Assembly: GCA_937868555.1 (NCBI GenBank)
Contig: CALMNI010000093.1
Coordinates: 1-5,268, forward strand
Length of the DNA stretch: 5,268 nt
Source: an uncultured bacterium
Lineage (GTDB): Bacteria; Patescibacteriota; Patescibacteriia; Patescibacteriales; Patescibacteriaceae
Reading direction: 5' to 3'
Made by a program: the position numbers and the translations under genes. Under the pieces are notes generated by a model. It was not told the DNA's origin and ran no database searches. It saw nothing but the letters and a program-made list of their open reading frames with translations. Every line of letters starts with the position of its first letter. Position 1 is the first letter of the stretch. This document shows, in pieces, positions 1 through 5,268 of this stretch.

Positions 1-3000
1 AAGATGCTAATAGCAAGATTACATTTTTTAATAACCAATCTCAAAGCGGAGGAGCCATCGCTTTTTGGGACATTGACCAAGAGGCGTCCGGAATAAAACC
101 ATGGAAGGTTGTTACTATGGTTCCTACATCGGCCGCTACTGGTCCAGTTGTAGTTGGAGCTAGTTCTCCGGCACAGTTGAGTAACAGTTTGAATTTTGCC
201 GTGGGCTCTTGCAGTAAAGACGCAGATTGCGGTAGCGGAGCTACTTGTTGTGCGGCTGGTTTGCCCGAAGCAGGTAAGTGTAAAGCTGATGCGGCGGCAT
301 GTTATGGCACAGTGGCAACAAGCGTCTATCAATGGCAATTTGGAACAGGAACGGGACAGCTGTCATGTCAAAATGATCAAGAGGCTTGCGGCACATATTG
401 CTGCGGAGTAGGGAAGTGCGATCGCAGCGGTGCACAGCCTGTGTGTTCTGAATGTCCGGGACGTAATCAATGCGGAGATGGTAATTGTTGCAGTGGGGCT
501 TGTAAGCCAGGAATTGGTATTGGGGCTCCAAGTTATTGCGGCGATCCAGCCTCTTGCTCGGGGTATAACGGTGCTCAATGCGTTGACGGATACACTTGCC
601 CTAACTCTCCGGGAATGTGTTCACCGACACCTTCTACACAAACCTGCGATTGTTGTTGCGATAAAAACAATCATAATCCCCAAAATCCAGGTTGTTGCGC
701 TGGCTTGACCTGTGGCGGATCTTGCGGTTCAGGAGCGGATCTTGGGCTATGCCTTGGTTGTGTTGTTAACGGTGTACCTAATGATGATAAATGTAATTGT
801 CCTGGAACAACTGGTAAGGTCTGCACCGTCAATATCACGTATCCGATGGGCGCCTGTACCGATTGTTCATCTATTACTGACCCCGCTGAGTGTTCGAAAC
901 ATACTCAATGCTGTGTTGATGGCCGTGAGGGTCCAAATAAAAACAAATGTACTAGCCTGGCACCTGGCCAGCCTCGTATTACAGATTCAGGTGGTAGCAT
1001 AAAAGGAGACACCGGAAAAGCGGTTGCCGGGACAGGAAACGAAACTCCCACCGGACAACTTCAGTATTGCGGATTCTTTGCCTGCACTAACCAAAATCCT
1101 AATAGCTGTAATCCTTTGGCGGTAAAGGATGGTCCTTATAATGTATTAACTACCTGTAATCAGCAATGTGCGGCAGCGCCTATTCCTTGCAGCGGCAATA
1201 AAGAAACATGTTCTAATCCGCAATGCCCAACAAACATGCGTTGTGATACGGGAACCTGTGAGTGTAAGCCCGATGGTCTTAATCCTCCTCAAGAGATTTG
1301 TAAAAATCCGTTTACTCAGCAATGCACCGAAGGCTGTGCAGCGGCATTCACCTGCTTAACTCCAAATTATGGAAATATCGGAGGCACTAGTAACGAACTT
1401 CCTGATGAAACCTGTCGTTGTTGCTGTAAGCCGCCTACGGGGCCAAATGACGTGGATACCTGTAAAACTCTTGATGAAAGTCTTAGCTGTCTCAAAGATC
1501 AAGGCGCTTGTACAGGAGAAAATCGTGGCGCTTGCTGTGGCTGTTCTAAAGATAGCCAGTGCGGAGACGTTGGCCTTACCGGCTGTGGAATAACTGGGAA
1601 CCGCTGCTGCCAGGCTCGGCCTACAGTAAAGGCAAGAATTCCAGCCCCGGCTTCAACTGATGTTTGCCGCAATCCTGTAATTGAAGCTACTTTTAGCGAG
1701 GGACAGAAAATGGATATTAATACGTTTAGCGGTAATGTTTTGCTTATAGGTGACTACGGGGGAGCTAGCGAATGTCCTAATGGATATAGTGGAGTTACTT
1801 CTATTTCTCCTACAAATAAATTTGCAAGTTTGTGGTATGGCTTAAAGCGTGTCGTTATAAAGGCAGCCCCATTTTTAGCTGCCCGTCCCGCCTTTGCTGA
1901 TGTAAGTAAGTTTTGCTATGTTTCCGGCAGCGCGATTGGATATGATATCAGCGCTAACCAAACCAAGGTTAGATTTAGGCTAAATTATCCTTTAGACGCA
2001 AATCGTAAGTACTATGTTGTCTTAAAAGGAGATCCTGCTTTGGCAACCGCTACGCCAAATGATGGCGTTGTTCACTACAATCAAAATATTACCAACATAG
2101 CTAAGGTTGGTTTAAACGGCACTTCTATACGGCGCGTTCCGGGTGTTGTTCCTGCTTTCTTCAATAATACGGAATTTAAAAATGCCGATACGTGGACATT
2201 TGAAACGGGAAATAAAATCTGCTCACTTGATAGCGTTAAAATCGATCCCTCTTCATACCTTTTCCAAAAAACAGGGCAAGAGAAAACGCTCGATGCGTAT
2301 GGGCAAACAAATAACGGTCAACTAATCGACAGTATTGAAGGCAAATATGCTTGGAGTTGGAGTTGGGAGTCAGGTAATTCAGATATTGTTAAAGTTGAAG
2401 ATTCAACAAGTACCCACGCCGTTGCAACGGCTGGGAACTCGCGCGATGCTCAAACCGTAGCAAGGGCCAAGGCGACCATTGTAGTCGATACACTAAATAG
2501 CCCGTCAACCACTGGTAAAGTTGCTCAAGGAACAAGTCAGTTGCGAGTTTTCTTGTGCGCTAATCCCTGGCCAGTATATTATGCTTACTTCCCTCCGCCT
2601 GAATATCAATGGCCTTGGAAAAATGAAACAACCGGGATAGAATTTTATTATTGCCGTGACAAAGACGGCGCGGGGACTAATGACGATTTGCCGGCCATTC
2701 AAGAAGCACCGTTATCCCAAAGCAATAATAGAAAAGTTTGTATGTCGGGTTCTAATCTCGGCAAGGTATGTACCTCAGACGCAAATTGCGGCAATGTAGC
2801 CGGAAGTTGTTGGCCTGAAGTTTTAAAAGAGTTTTTCTTTTTCCGTGAAGTCGTGCCTGGTGTGCCGGTGATTACCGGTTCTACTAATGCCCAAGGGGGT
2901 AAAGTAATATTGCGTTGGCAGCCGACTGCAAATGCTCAAAAATACAAAATATATTATGGCTTGCAATCAGGCAATTATACAAAAACAGCTGAAGTAACGG

Positions 3001-3413
3001 GTACGGGCAGAGAATTAACTAAGGAAATTTCTTCTTTGGTAAATGGATTGAATTACTATTTTGTAGTGACGGCATTGACCTCTAAGAATCAAGAATCGGC
3101 TTTTTCTAACGAGTTGAAATTGAAACCAGTCGATACTACTCCGCCAGCAGTACCCGTGCTTAGAGCGCGTCCTAATAATACTGATATTATATTGTCCTGG
3201 GATTCTGTGCCTGAAGCGACGAGTTATATAGCCTCTTGGGGCGCCCAAAGCGGACAATATTCAATTTCCAACACAATAGCTGCTTCGACTACTCCTACTC
3301 ATACATTCTCTGGCTTTAATTCGGGAAGCACGTATTATGTATCCGTTCGTTCTGTTGATCAGTATGGAAATAAGAGTGCGTATGCCAGTGAAGTTTCCGT
3401 CACTATCCCATAA
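1..3413 (+). CDS. Giant Cys-rich surface protein with IPT/TIG-like, Big_5, BIG2 and two FN3 domains (5' partial)
   Basis: The frame is open from base 3, so the ATG at 117 is internal and the true start lies upstream; 1136 residues are visible. Domains by position: the end of an IPT/TIG-like fold (3-203, with VPTSAATGPVVV and SNSLNF typical of its last strands); a Cys-rich region (210-1610); a Big_5/SbsA-like Ig domain (about 1617-2210, with FSEGQKMDINTFSGNV) carrying a long insert; a BIG2-like domain (about 2220-2555, with SGNSDIVKVE followed by an ATATAG-like strand); an aromatic linker with further cysteines (2556-2810); and two FN3 domains (2853-3410). No LPXTG motif, C-terminal helix or other anchor follows the last FN3, so attachment must depend on the unseen N-terminus or on a partner. 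The architecture resembles large surface proteins I recall from Parcubacteria. Adhesion or surface-layer function is inferred. An extracytoplasmic location is well supported by the domain types and the cysteine content. Confidence 0.9.
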   Translation, partial: DANSKITFFNNQSQSGGAIAFWDIDQEASGIKPWKVVTMVPTSAATGPVVVGASSPAQLSNSLNFAVGSCSKDADCGSGATCCAAGLPEAGKCKADAAACYGTVATSVYQWQFGTGTGQLSCQNDQEACGTYCCGVGKCDRSGAQPVCSECPGRNQCGDGNCCSGACKPGIGIGAPSYCGDPASCSGYNGAQCVDGYTCPNSPGMCSPTPSTQTCDCCCDKNNHNPQNPGCCAGLTCGGSCGSGADLGLCLGCVVNGVPNDDKCNCPGTTGKVCTVNITYPMGACTDCSSITDPAECSKHTQCCVDGREGPNKNKCTSLAPGQPRITDSGGSIKGDTGKAVAGTGNETPTGQLQYCGFFACTNQNPNSCNPLAVKDGPYNVLTTCNQQCAAAPIPCSGNKETCSNPQCPTNMRCDTGTCECKPDGLNPPQEICKNPFTQQCTEGCAAAFTCLTPNYGNIGGTSNELPDETCRCCCKPPTGPNDVDTCKTLDESLSCLKDQGACTGENRGACCGCSKDSQCGDVGLTGCGITGNRCCQARPTVKARIPAPASTDVCRNPVIEATFSEGQKMDINTFSGNVLLIGDYGGASECPNGYSGVTSISPTNKFASLWYGLKRVVIKAAPFLAARPAFADVSKFCYVSGSAIGYDISANQTKVRFRLNYPLDANRKYYVVLKGDPALATATPNDGVVHYNQNITNIAKVGLNGTSIRRVPGVVPAFFNNTEFKNADTWTFETGNKICSLDSVKIDPSSYLFQKTGQEKTLDAYGQTNNGQLIDSIEGKYAWSWSWESGNSDIVKVEDSTSTHAVATAGNSRDAQTVARAKATIVVDTLNSPSTTGKVAQGTSQLRVFLCANPWPVYYAYFPPPEYQWPWKNETTGIEFYYCRDKDGAGTNDDLPAIQEAPLSQSNNRKVCMSGSNLGKVCTSDANCGNVAGSCWPEVLKEFFFFREVVPGVPVITGSTNAQGGKVILRWQPTANAQKYKIYYGLQSGNYTKTAEVTGTGRELTKEISSLVNGLNYYFVVTALTSKNQESAFSNELKLKPVDTTPPAVPVLRARPNNTDIILSWDSVPEATSYIASWGAQSGQYSISNTIAASTTPTHTFSGFNSGSTYYVSVRSVDQYGNKSAYASEVSVTIP
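210..1610 (+). other. Cysteine-rich region of the surface protein (about 70 Cys in about 467 residues)
   Basis: About 15% of residues are cysteine, often paired (CC) or in the cluster CxCCC, separated by short Gly/Asn/Pro/Asp-rich loops. The CxCCC cluster occurs twice, CDCCC at 645-659 and CRCCC at 1413-1427. Each is preceded by a T or ETC-type lead and, 15 to 20 residues earlier, by an aromatic-Thr-Cys (YTC at 591-599, FTC at 1347-1355), which suggests an ancient duplication of one module. There is little regular secondary structure to expect, so the fold is probably held by disulfides, or less likely by metal. This is not a recognised zinc-finger or ferredoxin arrangement: the spacing is irregular and the setting is extracellular. 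Disulfide bonding is inferred. Confidence 0.85.
594..1436 (+). repeat. Diverged internal repeat around the CxCCC clusters
   Basis: Two protein segments, at 594-668 and 1347-1436, share the pattern aromatic-T-C, a Pro/Asn/Gly-rich loop, then TC-x-CCC followed by Lys and an Asn/Pro-rich tail. The underlying DNA also matches locally (aacctg followed by a run of tgt/tgc codons), but codons have diverged, so this is an old protein-level repeat rather than a recent tandem duplication. The start and end given span both copies and the material between them. Confidence 0.55.
1617..2216 (+). other. Big_5/SbsA-like Ig domain with a hydrophobic insert
   Basis: The strand pattern PxxxTDVCxNPVIEATFSE, then MDINTFSGNVLLIG, and the closing WTFETGN match the Big_5 (SbsA Ig-like) family, whose members usually read 'TFSEPMD...T...NV'. 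The usual domain is about 100 residues; here it is about 200 because roughly 60 to 70 residues are inserted after the third strand. The insert contains a basic-hydrophobic stretch at 1842-1898 (LKRVV, then an Ala/Pro/Phe-rich run ending in AFA) that resembles a secretion signal with an A-x-A site, directly followed by a Cys. The domain resumes with TKVRFRLNYPLDANRKYYVVLKGD, a typical later strand pair. Confidence 0.65.
2220..2555 (+). other. BIG2-like Ig domain
   Basis: The segment begins with CSLDSVKIDPSSYLF, a strand that states a reference value as BIG2 domains do. It continues with the WSWSWESGNSDIVKVE motif, which corresponds to the 'W.SSNPSVATV' core of BIG2 (bacterial Ig-like group 2), and ends in repeated Val/Ala strands (AVATAG, ARAKATIVV). 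The length, about 112 residues, is slightly above the usual 80 to 90. Family assignment is from motif recognition only. Confidence 0.5.
2556..2810 (+). other. Aromatic and Cys-containing linker module between BIG2 and FN3
   Basis: A Cys-Ala-Asn-Pro-Trp-Pro opening leads into a stretch very rich in Tyr, Trp, Phe and Pro, then FYYCRDKDG and an acidic DDLPAI motif. A four-cysteine group at 2739-2810 follows, in which CTSDANCG repeats a motif used twice in the Cys-rich region. I recall similar 'C.NPWP...FYYC.D.....DDLP' segments in other candidate-phyla surface proteins, but cannot name a domain. It may be a disulfide-stapled spacer that fixes the angle between the Ig and FN3 parts. Confidence 0.45.
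2853..3410 (+). repeat. Two tandem fibronectin type III domains
   Basis: Two copies of about 90 residues each carry the FN3 signature: a Pro-rich first strand (PGVPVIT; TPPAVPVLRA), ILxW in strand B (ILRWQP; IILSWDS), Y-x-I/A-x-x/G in strand C (YKIYYG; YIASWG), the shared G-x-QSG-x-Y turn, and the late YYFVVTAL / YYVSVRSV strand with a final SAFSNEL / SAYASEV. The copies are clearly homologous to each other but diverged. They end the protein. FN3 pairs commonly serve as spacers or as protein- or glycan-binding units on surface proteins. Confidence 0.9.
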
Positions 3414-3423
3414 TTTTATTCAT

Positions 3424-3897
3424 ATGCCTTCTCTTAATCGTTTTGAAGCCTCTTCCGATCCCTCAGTACGCCGCGGTATTATTATCCTTGTAGTTGTCCT
3501 TTTGCTGTTAGCGGGGTTTTTCTTGTGGTACAATAATCGCTCCGGTTCTCTTGAAAAACCTTTAGATTCTTCAGGAAATCCTAAAGAGGGAGTGTTGAGT
3601 AGCATTTTTAATTTTTCAAATAAAACTGATGCGGACGAACAGACGATAAAGAATGATAGTGATGGCGACGGTCTAAGCGATGAAGACGAAAAAACTGCCA
3701 GAACTGATTCTCAAAAAATTGACAGTGATGGAGATGGCTTAAGCGATAGAGAGGAATTGAAAGTATACAAGACTGATGCTCTTAAAGCAGACAGTGATGG
3801 AGATGGTATTTCTGACGGCACCGAAATACGCGAGCGCACTAATCCACTTGATAAAACTCCAGGCGCCCCTTGGCCGCCTCGACCTAGTAGTCTCTAA
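3424..3897 (+). CDS. Single-pass membrane protein with three thrombospondin type 3 repeats
   Basis: The product is 157 residues. The start at 3424 was chosen because in-frame ATGs at 3337, 3364 and 3382 lie inside the preceding gene, whereas this one follows its stop by 10 bases and gives a short cytoplasmic tail with RR at 16-17. A transmembrane helix (about residues 18-36) follows, then a polar Ser/Asn/Lys linker (37-77), and three DSDGDG(L/I)SD repeats at 78-89, 100-111 and 123-134, spaced 22 and 23 residues apart. The protein ends in a short Pro-rich tail. The D-x-D-x-D-G...D..E pattern is the calcium loop of TSP3 repeats. The predicted topology is N-in with the repeats outside, and calcium-dependent stiffening or partner binding is likely. 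No enzymatic motif is present. No clear Shine-Dalgarno precedes the start (ttttattcat). Its position directly after the giant surface protein suggests an accessory or anchoring role, which is inferred. Confidence 0.88.
   Translation: MPSLNRFEASSDPSVRRGIIILVVVLLLLAGFFLWYNNRSGSLEKPLDSSGNPKEGVLSSIFNFSNKTDADEQTIKNDSDGDGLSDEDEKTARTDSQKIDSDGDGLSDREELKVYKTDALKADSDGDGISDGTEIRERTNPLDKTPGAPWPPRPSSL
3655..3825 (+). repeat. Three TSP3 calcium-binding repeats
   Basis: Copies at 3655-3690, 3721-3756 and 3790-3825 encode DSDGDGLSDEDE, DSDGDGLSDREE and DSDGDGISDGTE. The second and third copies share an identical 17-base start (gacagtgatggagatgg), while the first has synonymous changes. All acidic ligand positions are kept in each copy. 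Confidence 0.93.
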
Positions 3898-3914
3898 TTA
3901 GTAAAAGAAAAAAT

Positions 3915-5207
3915 ATGTTCAACCAAAATCAGCTTGATGCTGTTGCTTCAACTTCGCCAACGCCAACGCCAACAGCTCCTTTAACCGAAGGAGATAAAGT
4001 GAGTTTGGATAATACCGATATTTATTACATGCCGGAAAACTTCCAAAAAAATAATCAAGTTGCTGGAAAAGATAATAATATTCGAGGTGTTTGGGTGCTT
4101 GTGAGCGCCATTATTTTGTTAGCAGTCATTGCTCTGGGTTTATATGTCTATTGGCAGCATCCAGATATTTTGAATGGCATGTTTAATCGTCAACAACCGG
4201 CCCCCTCAGCTCCTCAGGCCCTAACACCGGAACCTAGCACTAACTCTTTGACTCCGGCCGCCTCGGCCCGCCCTAGCGGCTCACCTAAGGAAATGTACTT
4301 GGTGTATAGAAGCGAGCTAGCGCTCACCTCTACCGTAGAGGCATATTTGTCGGTATACGCGCGTTACGCAACCACGGCTGCTTACACCGAGTTAAATGAT
4401 CGTAAAAGCGCTTTAGAATCAAGCGGAACTCAAGTTGATATTTTAAGCGCTCTCAAAGGAGAATCCTTGCCTTTGTTGGACGGTACCGAAGATTTGAAGG
4501 AAGATGTCACTGATACGCAGGCGACCGTAACGATTACTCAGGCCAGTAAACGGGAAGAGGGAACAGCGGTATTTATTGCAGAAAACGGCCAATGGAAATT
4601 ATCAAAAGAAACCTGGAAAAGCTTGGATTCCACATCATCAAATGGAGAACTTGGTTCGGCTCAAGATGATGATCAGGACGGTCTGAGCAACGAGGAAGAG
4701 ACTGCCTTGGGAACTAATTCCAAATCAAGCGATAGCGATGGTGACAGTTTTACGGATTTAGCGGAATTGAATAATGGGTATAATCCAACTGGTACGGGTA
4801 AAATTGATGCTAATGCTGATCTTGCTACCTATCTTAATACTACGTTTAATTTCAGTTTGCTGTACCCTGCGGATTGGAATAGAACAATTGCTACAACTGA
4901 TGATTCAATTATATTTACTGCCCCTGATAAACAGTTTGTTCAAGTTTTAGTTCAACCTAATGCTGATCGCGAAGATATTGTTAGCTGGTATAAAAAGACG
5001 TTTAGCGTTGAAACGATTCCTAATACACAGTTAGTTTCAAATCCGGGTTGGGACGGTGTCCGCACGCCCGATGGCATGACCGCGTATCTAACAAATAAAG
5101 ATAAATCGTATATTTTTATTGCCACATATAACGTTGGCGGCACAAAGATTATAAAATATAAAAATATATTTGAAATGGTTTTGCGTAGTTTGAAATTGAC
5201 TTCATAA
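3915..5207 (+). CDS. Single-pass membrane protein with NTF2-like, TSP3 and PsbP-like regions
   Basis: The product is 430 residues. Order: a cytoplasmic N-terminus with a Pro-Thr run (15-20); a transmembrane helix (about 59-80) preceded by Lys/Arg, giving N-in topology; a Pro/Ala/Ser-rich stalk (about 93-124); an alpha/beta region (about 126-236) with the pattern helix, AYLSVYARYATTAAY, then strands ATVTIT and TAVFIAENGQWKLSKETW, as in NTF2-like DUF4878 lipoprotein domains; two TSP3 loops, DDDQDGLSNEEE (251-262) and DSDGDSFTDLAE (273-284) followed by the usual NGYNPTG; and a C-terminal domain (about 305-428) that opens with FNFSLLYPADW and ends FEMVLRSLKL, as in PsbP-like domains. The second TSP3 loop has Ser in place of the usual Gly after DSDGD. 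The start follows the preceding stop by 17 bases behind a purine run (aaaagaaaaaa), a weak ribosome site. Ligand and function are unknown. An extracytoplasmic binding or scaffold role beside the giant surface protein is inferred. NTF2-like and PsbP-like calls are from pattern only. Confidence 0.88.
   Translation: MFNQNQLDAVASTSPTPTPTAPLTEGDKVSLDNTDIYYMPENFQKNNQVAGKDNNIRGVWVLVSAIILLAVIALGLYVYWQHPDILNGMFNRQQPAPSAPQALTPEPSTNSLTPAASARPSGSPKEMYLVYRSELALTSTVEAYLSVYARYATTAAYTELNDRKSALESSGTQVDILSALKGESLPLLDGTEDLKEDVTDTQATVTITQASKREEGTAVFIAENGQWKLSKETWKSLDSTSSNGELGSAQDDDQDGLSNEEETALGTNSKSSDSDGDSFTDLAELNNGYNPTGTGKIDANADLATYLNTTFNFSLLYPADWNRTIATTDDSIIFTAPDKQFVQVLVQPNADREDIVSWYKKTFSVETIPNTQLVSNPGWDGVRTPDGMTAYLTNKDKSYIFIATYNVGGTKIIKYKNIFEMVLRSLKLTS
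3955..3972 (+). repeat. Short tandem repeat (cgccaa)x3
   Basis: Three perfect copies of a six-base unit encode the Pro-Thr run in the cytoplasmic N-terminus of the 430-residue protein. Gain or loss of a unit would keep the frame and change only the run length. Confidence 0.9.
4665..4766 (+). repeat. Two TSP3 repeats in the 430-residue protein
   Basis: Loops at 4665-4700 and 4731-4766 encode DDDQDGLSNEEE and DSDGDSFTDLAE. They are 22 residues apart, the same spacing as in the upstream TSP3 protein, and join the NTF2-like region to the PsbP-like region. The first loop keeps the Asp ligands; the second loses one Gly of the canonical loop. Confidence 0.88.
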
Positions 5208-5209
5208 AT

Positions 5210-5268
5210 ATGTCTGTACGCGTAGTGAATGCGACGAAGCAGCATCTTGATGCGTCCTTGATTAAGCG
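5210..5268 (+). CDS. Start of an unidentified downstream gene (3' partial)
   Basis: An ATG two bases after the preceding TAA opens a frame with no stop to the window edge; 19 residues are visible, beginning MSVRVVNATKQHLD. The charged, amphipathic start has no signal peptide or membrane helix, so a cytoplasmic product is likelier than another surface protein. The very tight spacing implies co-transcription with the 430-residue protein. Nothing in 19 residues allows a family call. No Shine-Dalgarno is seen ahead of it. Later starts outside the window cannot be excluded. Confidence 0.6.
   Translation, partial: MSVRVVNATKQHLDASLIK

Noticed and set aside
117..119. ATG at 117 as the start of the giant protein
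   Set aside because: The frame is open to the window edge and upstream residues (for example FFNNQSQSGGAIAFWDI) continue the same IPT/TIG-like domain, and no signal peptide follows this ATG.
645..1427. CxCCC clusters as zinc-finger or iron-sulfur sites
   Set aside because: Spacing does not match a known metal-site pattern and the region is predicted to be extracellular, where disulfides are likelier; not excluded by sequence alone.
241..1593. Several open frames of 60 to 96 codons on both strands inside the giant gene
   Set aside because: They are shadows of the Cys-rich frame: low stop density comes from biased Cys/Gly codons, and the products show no domain or sensible composition.
2865..2878. 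Inverted repeat ccggt-gatt-accgg
   Set aside because: A five-base stem inside the coding sequence with no following T run; likely chance and not a terminator.
3337..3423. Longer N-terminus for the 157-residue TSP3 protein starting at 3337, 3364 or 3382
   Set aside because: It would overlap the coding end of the FN3 domain of the preceding gene, and the extra residues are a frame-shifted read of that domain with no sign of selection.
4952..5245. 97-codon open frame on the minus strand
   Set aside because: It lies opposite the conserved PsbP-like C-terminus and the start of the next gene and looks like a chance antisense frame.
1..5268. Alternative genetic code (TGA as Gly, as in Gracilibacteria/Absconditabacteria)
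   Set aside because: The long genes contain no in-frame TGA and read sensibly with the standard code.

Overview
The window holds four tandem genes on the + strand: two complete and one cut at each edge. They are separated by only 10, 17 and 2 bases, so they look like one transcription unit. There is no RNA gene, transposase, CRISPR array or convincing terminator, and no stretch over 300 bases without a gene. The standard genetic code fits: all three visible stops are TAA and the long frame reads through without in-frame TGA. The nature of the proteins suggests an uncultivated bacterium of the Candidate Phyla Radiation (Patescibacteria, probably a parcubacterial lineage). The pointers are a giant Cys-rich Ig/FN3 surface protein followed by small single-pass membrane proteins with thrombospondin type 3 (TSP3) calcium-binding repeats. 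That assignment is inference from recollected family architecture; no marker gene is present.

Region 1-3413 is the C-terminal 1136 residues of a very large extracellular protein whose start lies upstream. Its order is: end of an IPT/TIG-like domain, a stretch of about 470 residues with about 70 cysteines, a Big_5-like Ig domain interrupted by a hydrophobic signal-peptide-like insert, a BIG2-like domain, an aromatic and Cys-containing linker module, and two tandem FN3 domains that end the protein. Region 3424-3897 encodes a 157-residue bitopic protein with three TSP3 repeats. Region 3915-5207 encodes a 430-residue bitopic protein with a Pro-rich stalk, a possible NTF2-like (DUF4878-like) domain, two TSP3 repeats and a PsbP-like C-terminal domain. 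At 5210 a fourth gene starts and runs off the window.

All three analysable products are predicted to act at or outside the cytoplasmic membrane. A reasonable reading is a cell-surface module: a large disulfide-rich adhesin-like protein made together with two membrane-anchored, calcium-binding accessory proteins. A role in attachment to a host cell or in surface assembly is inference only.
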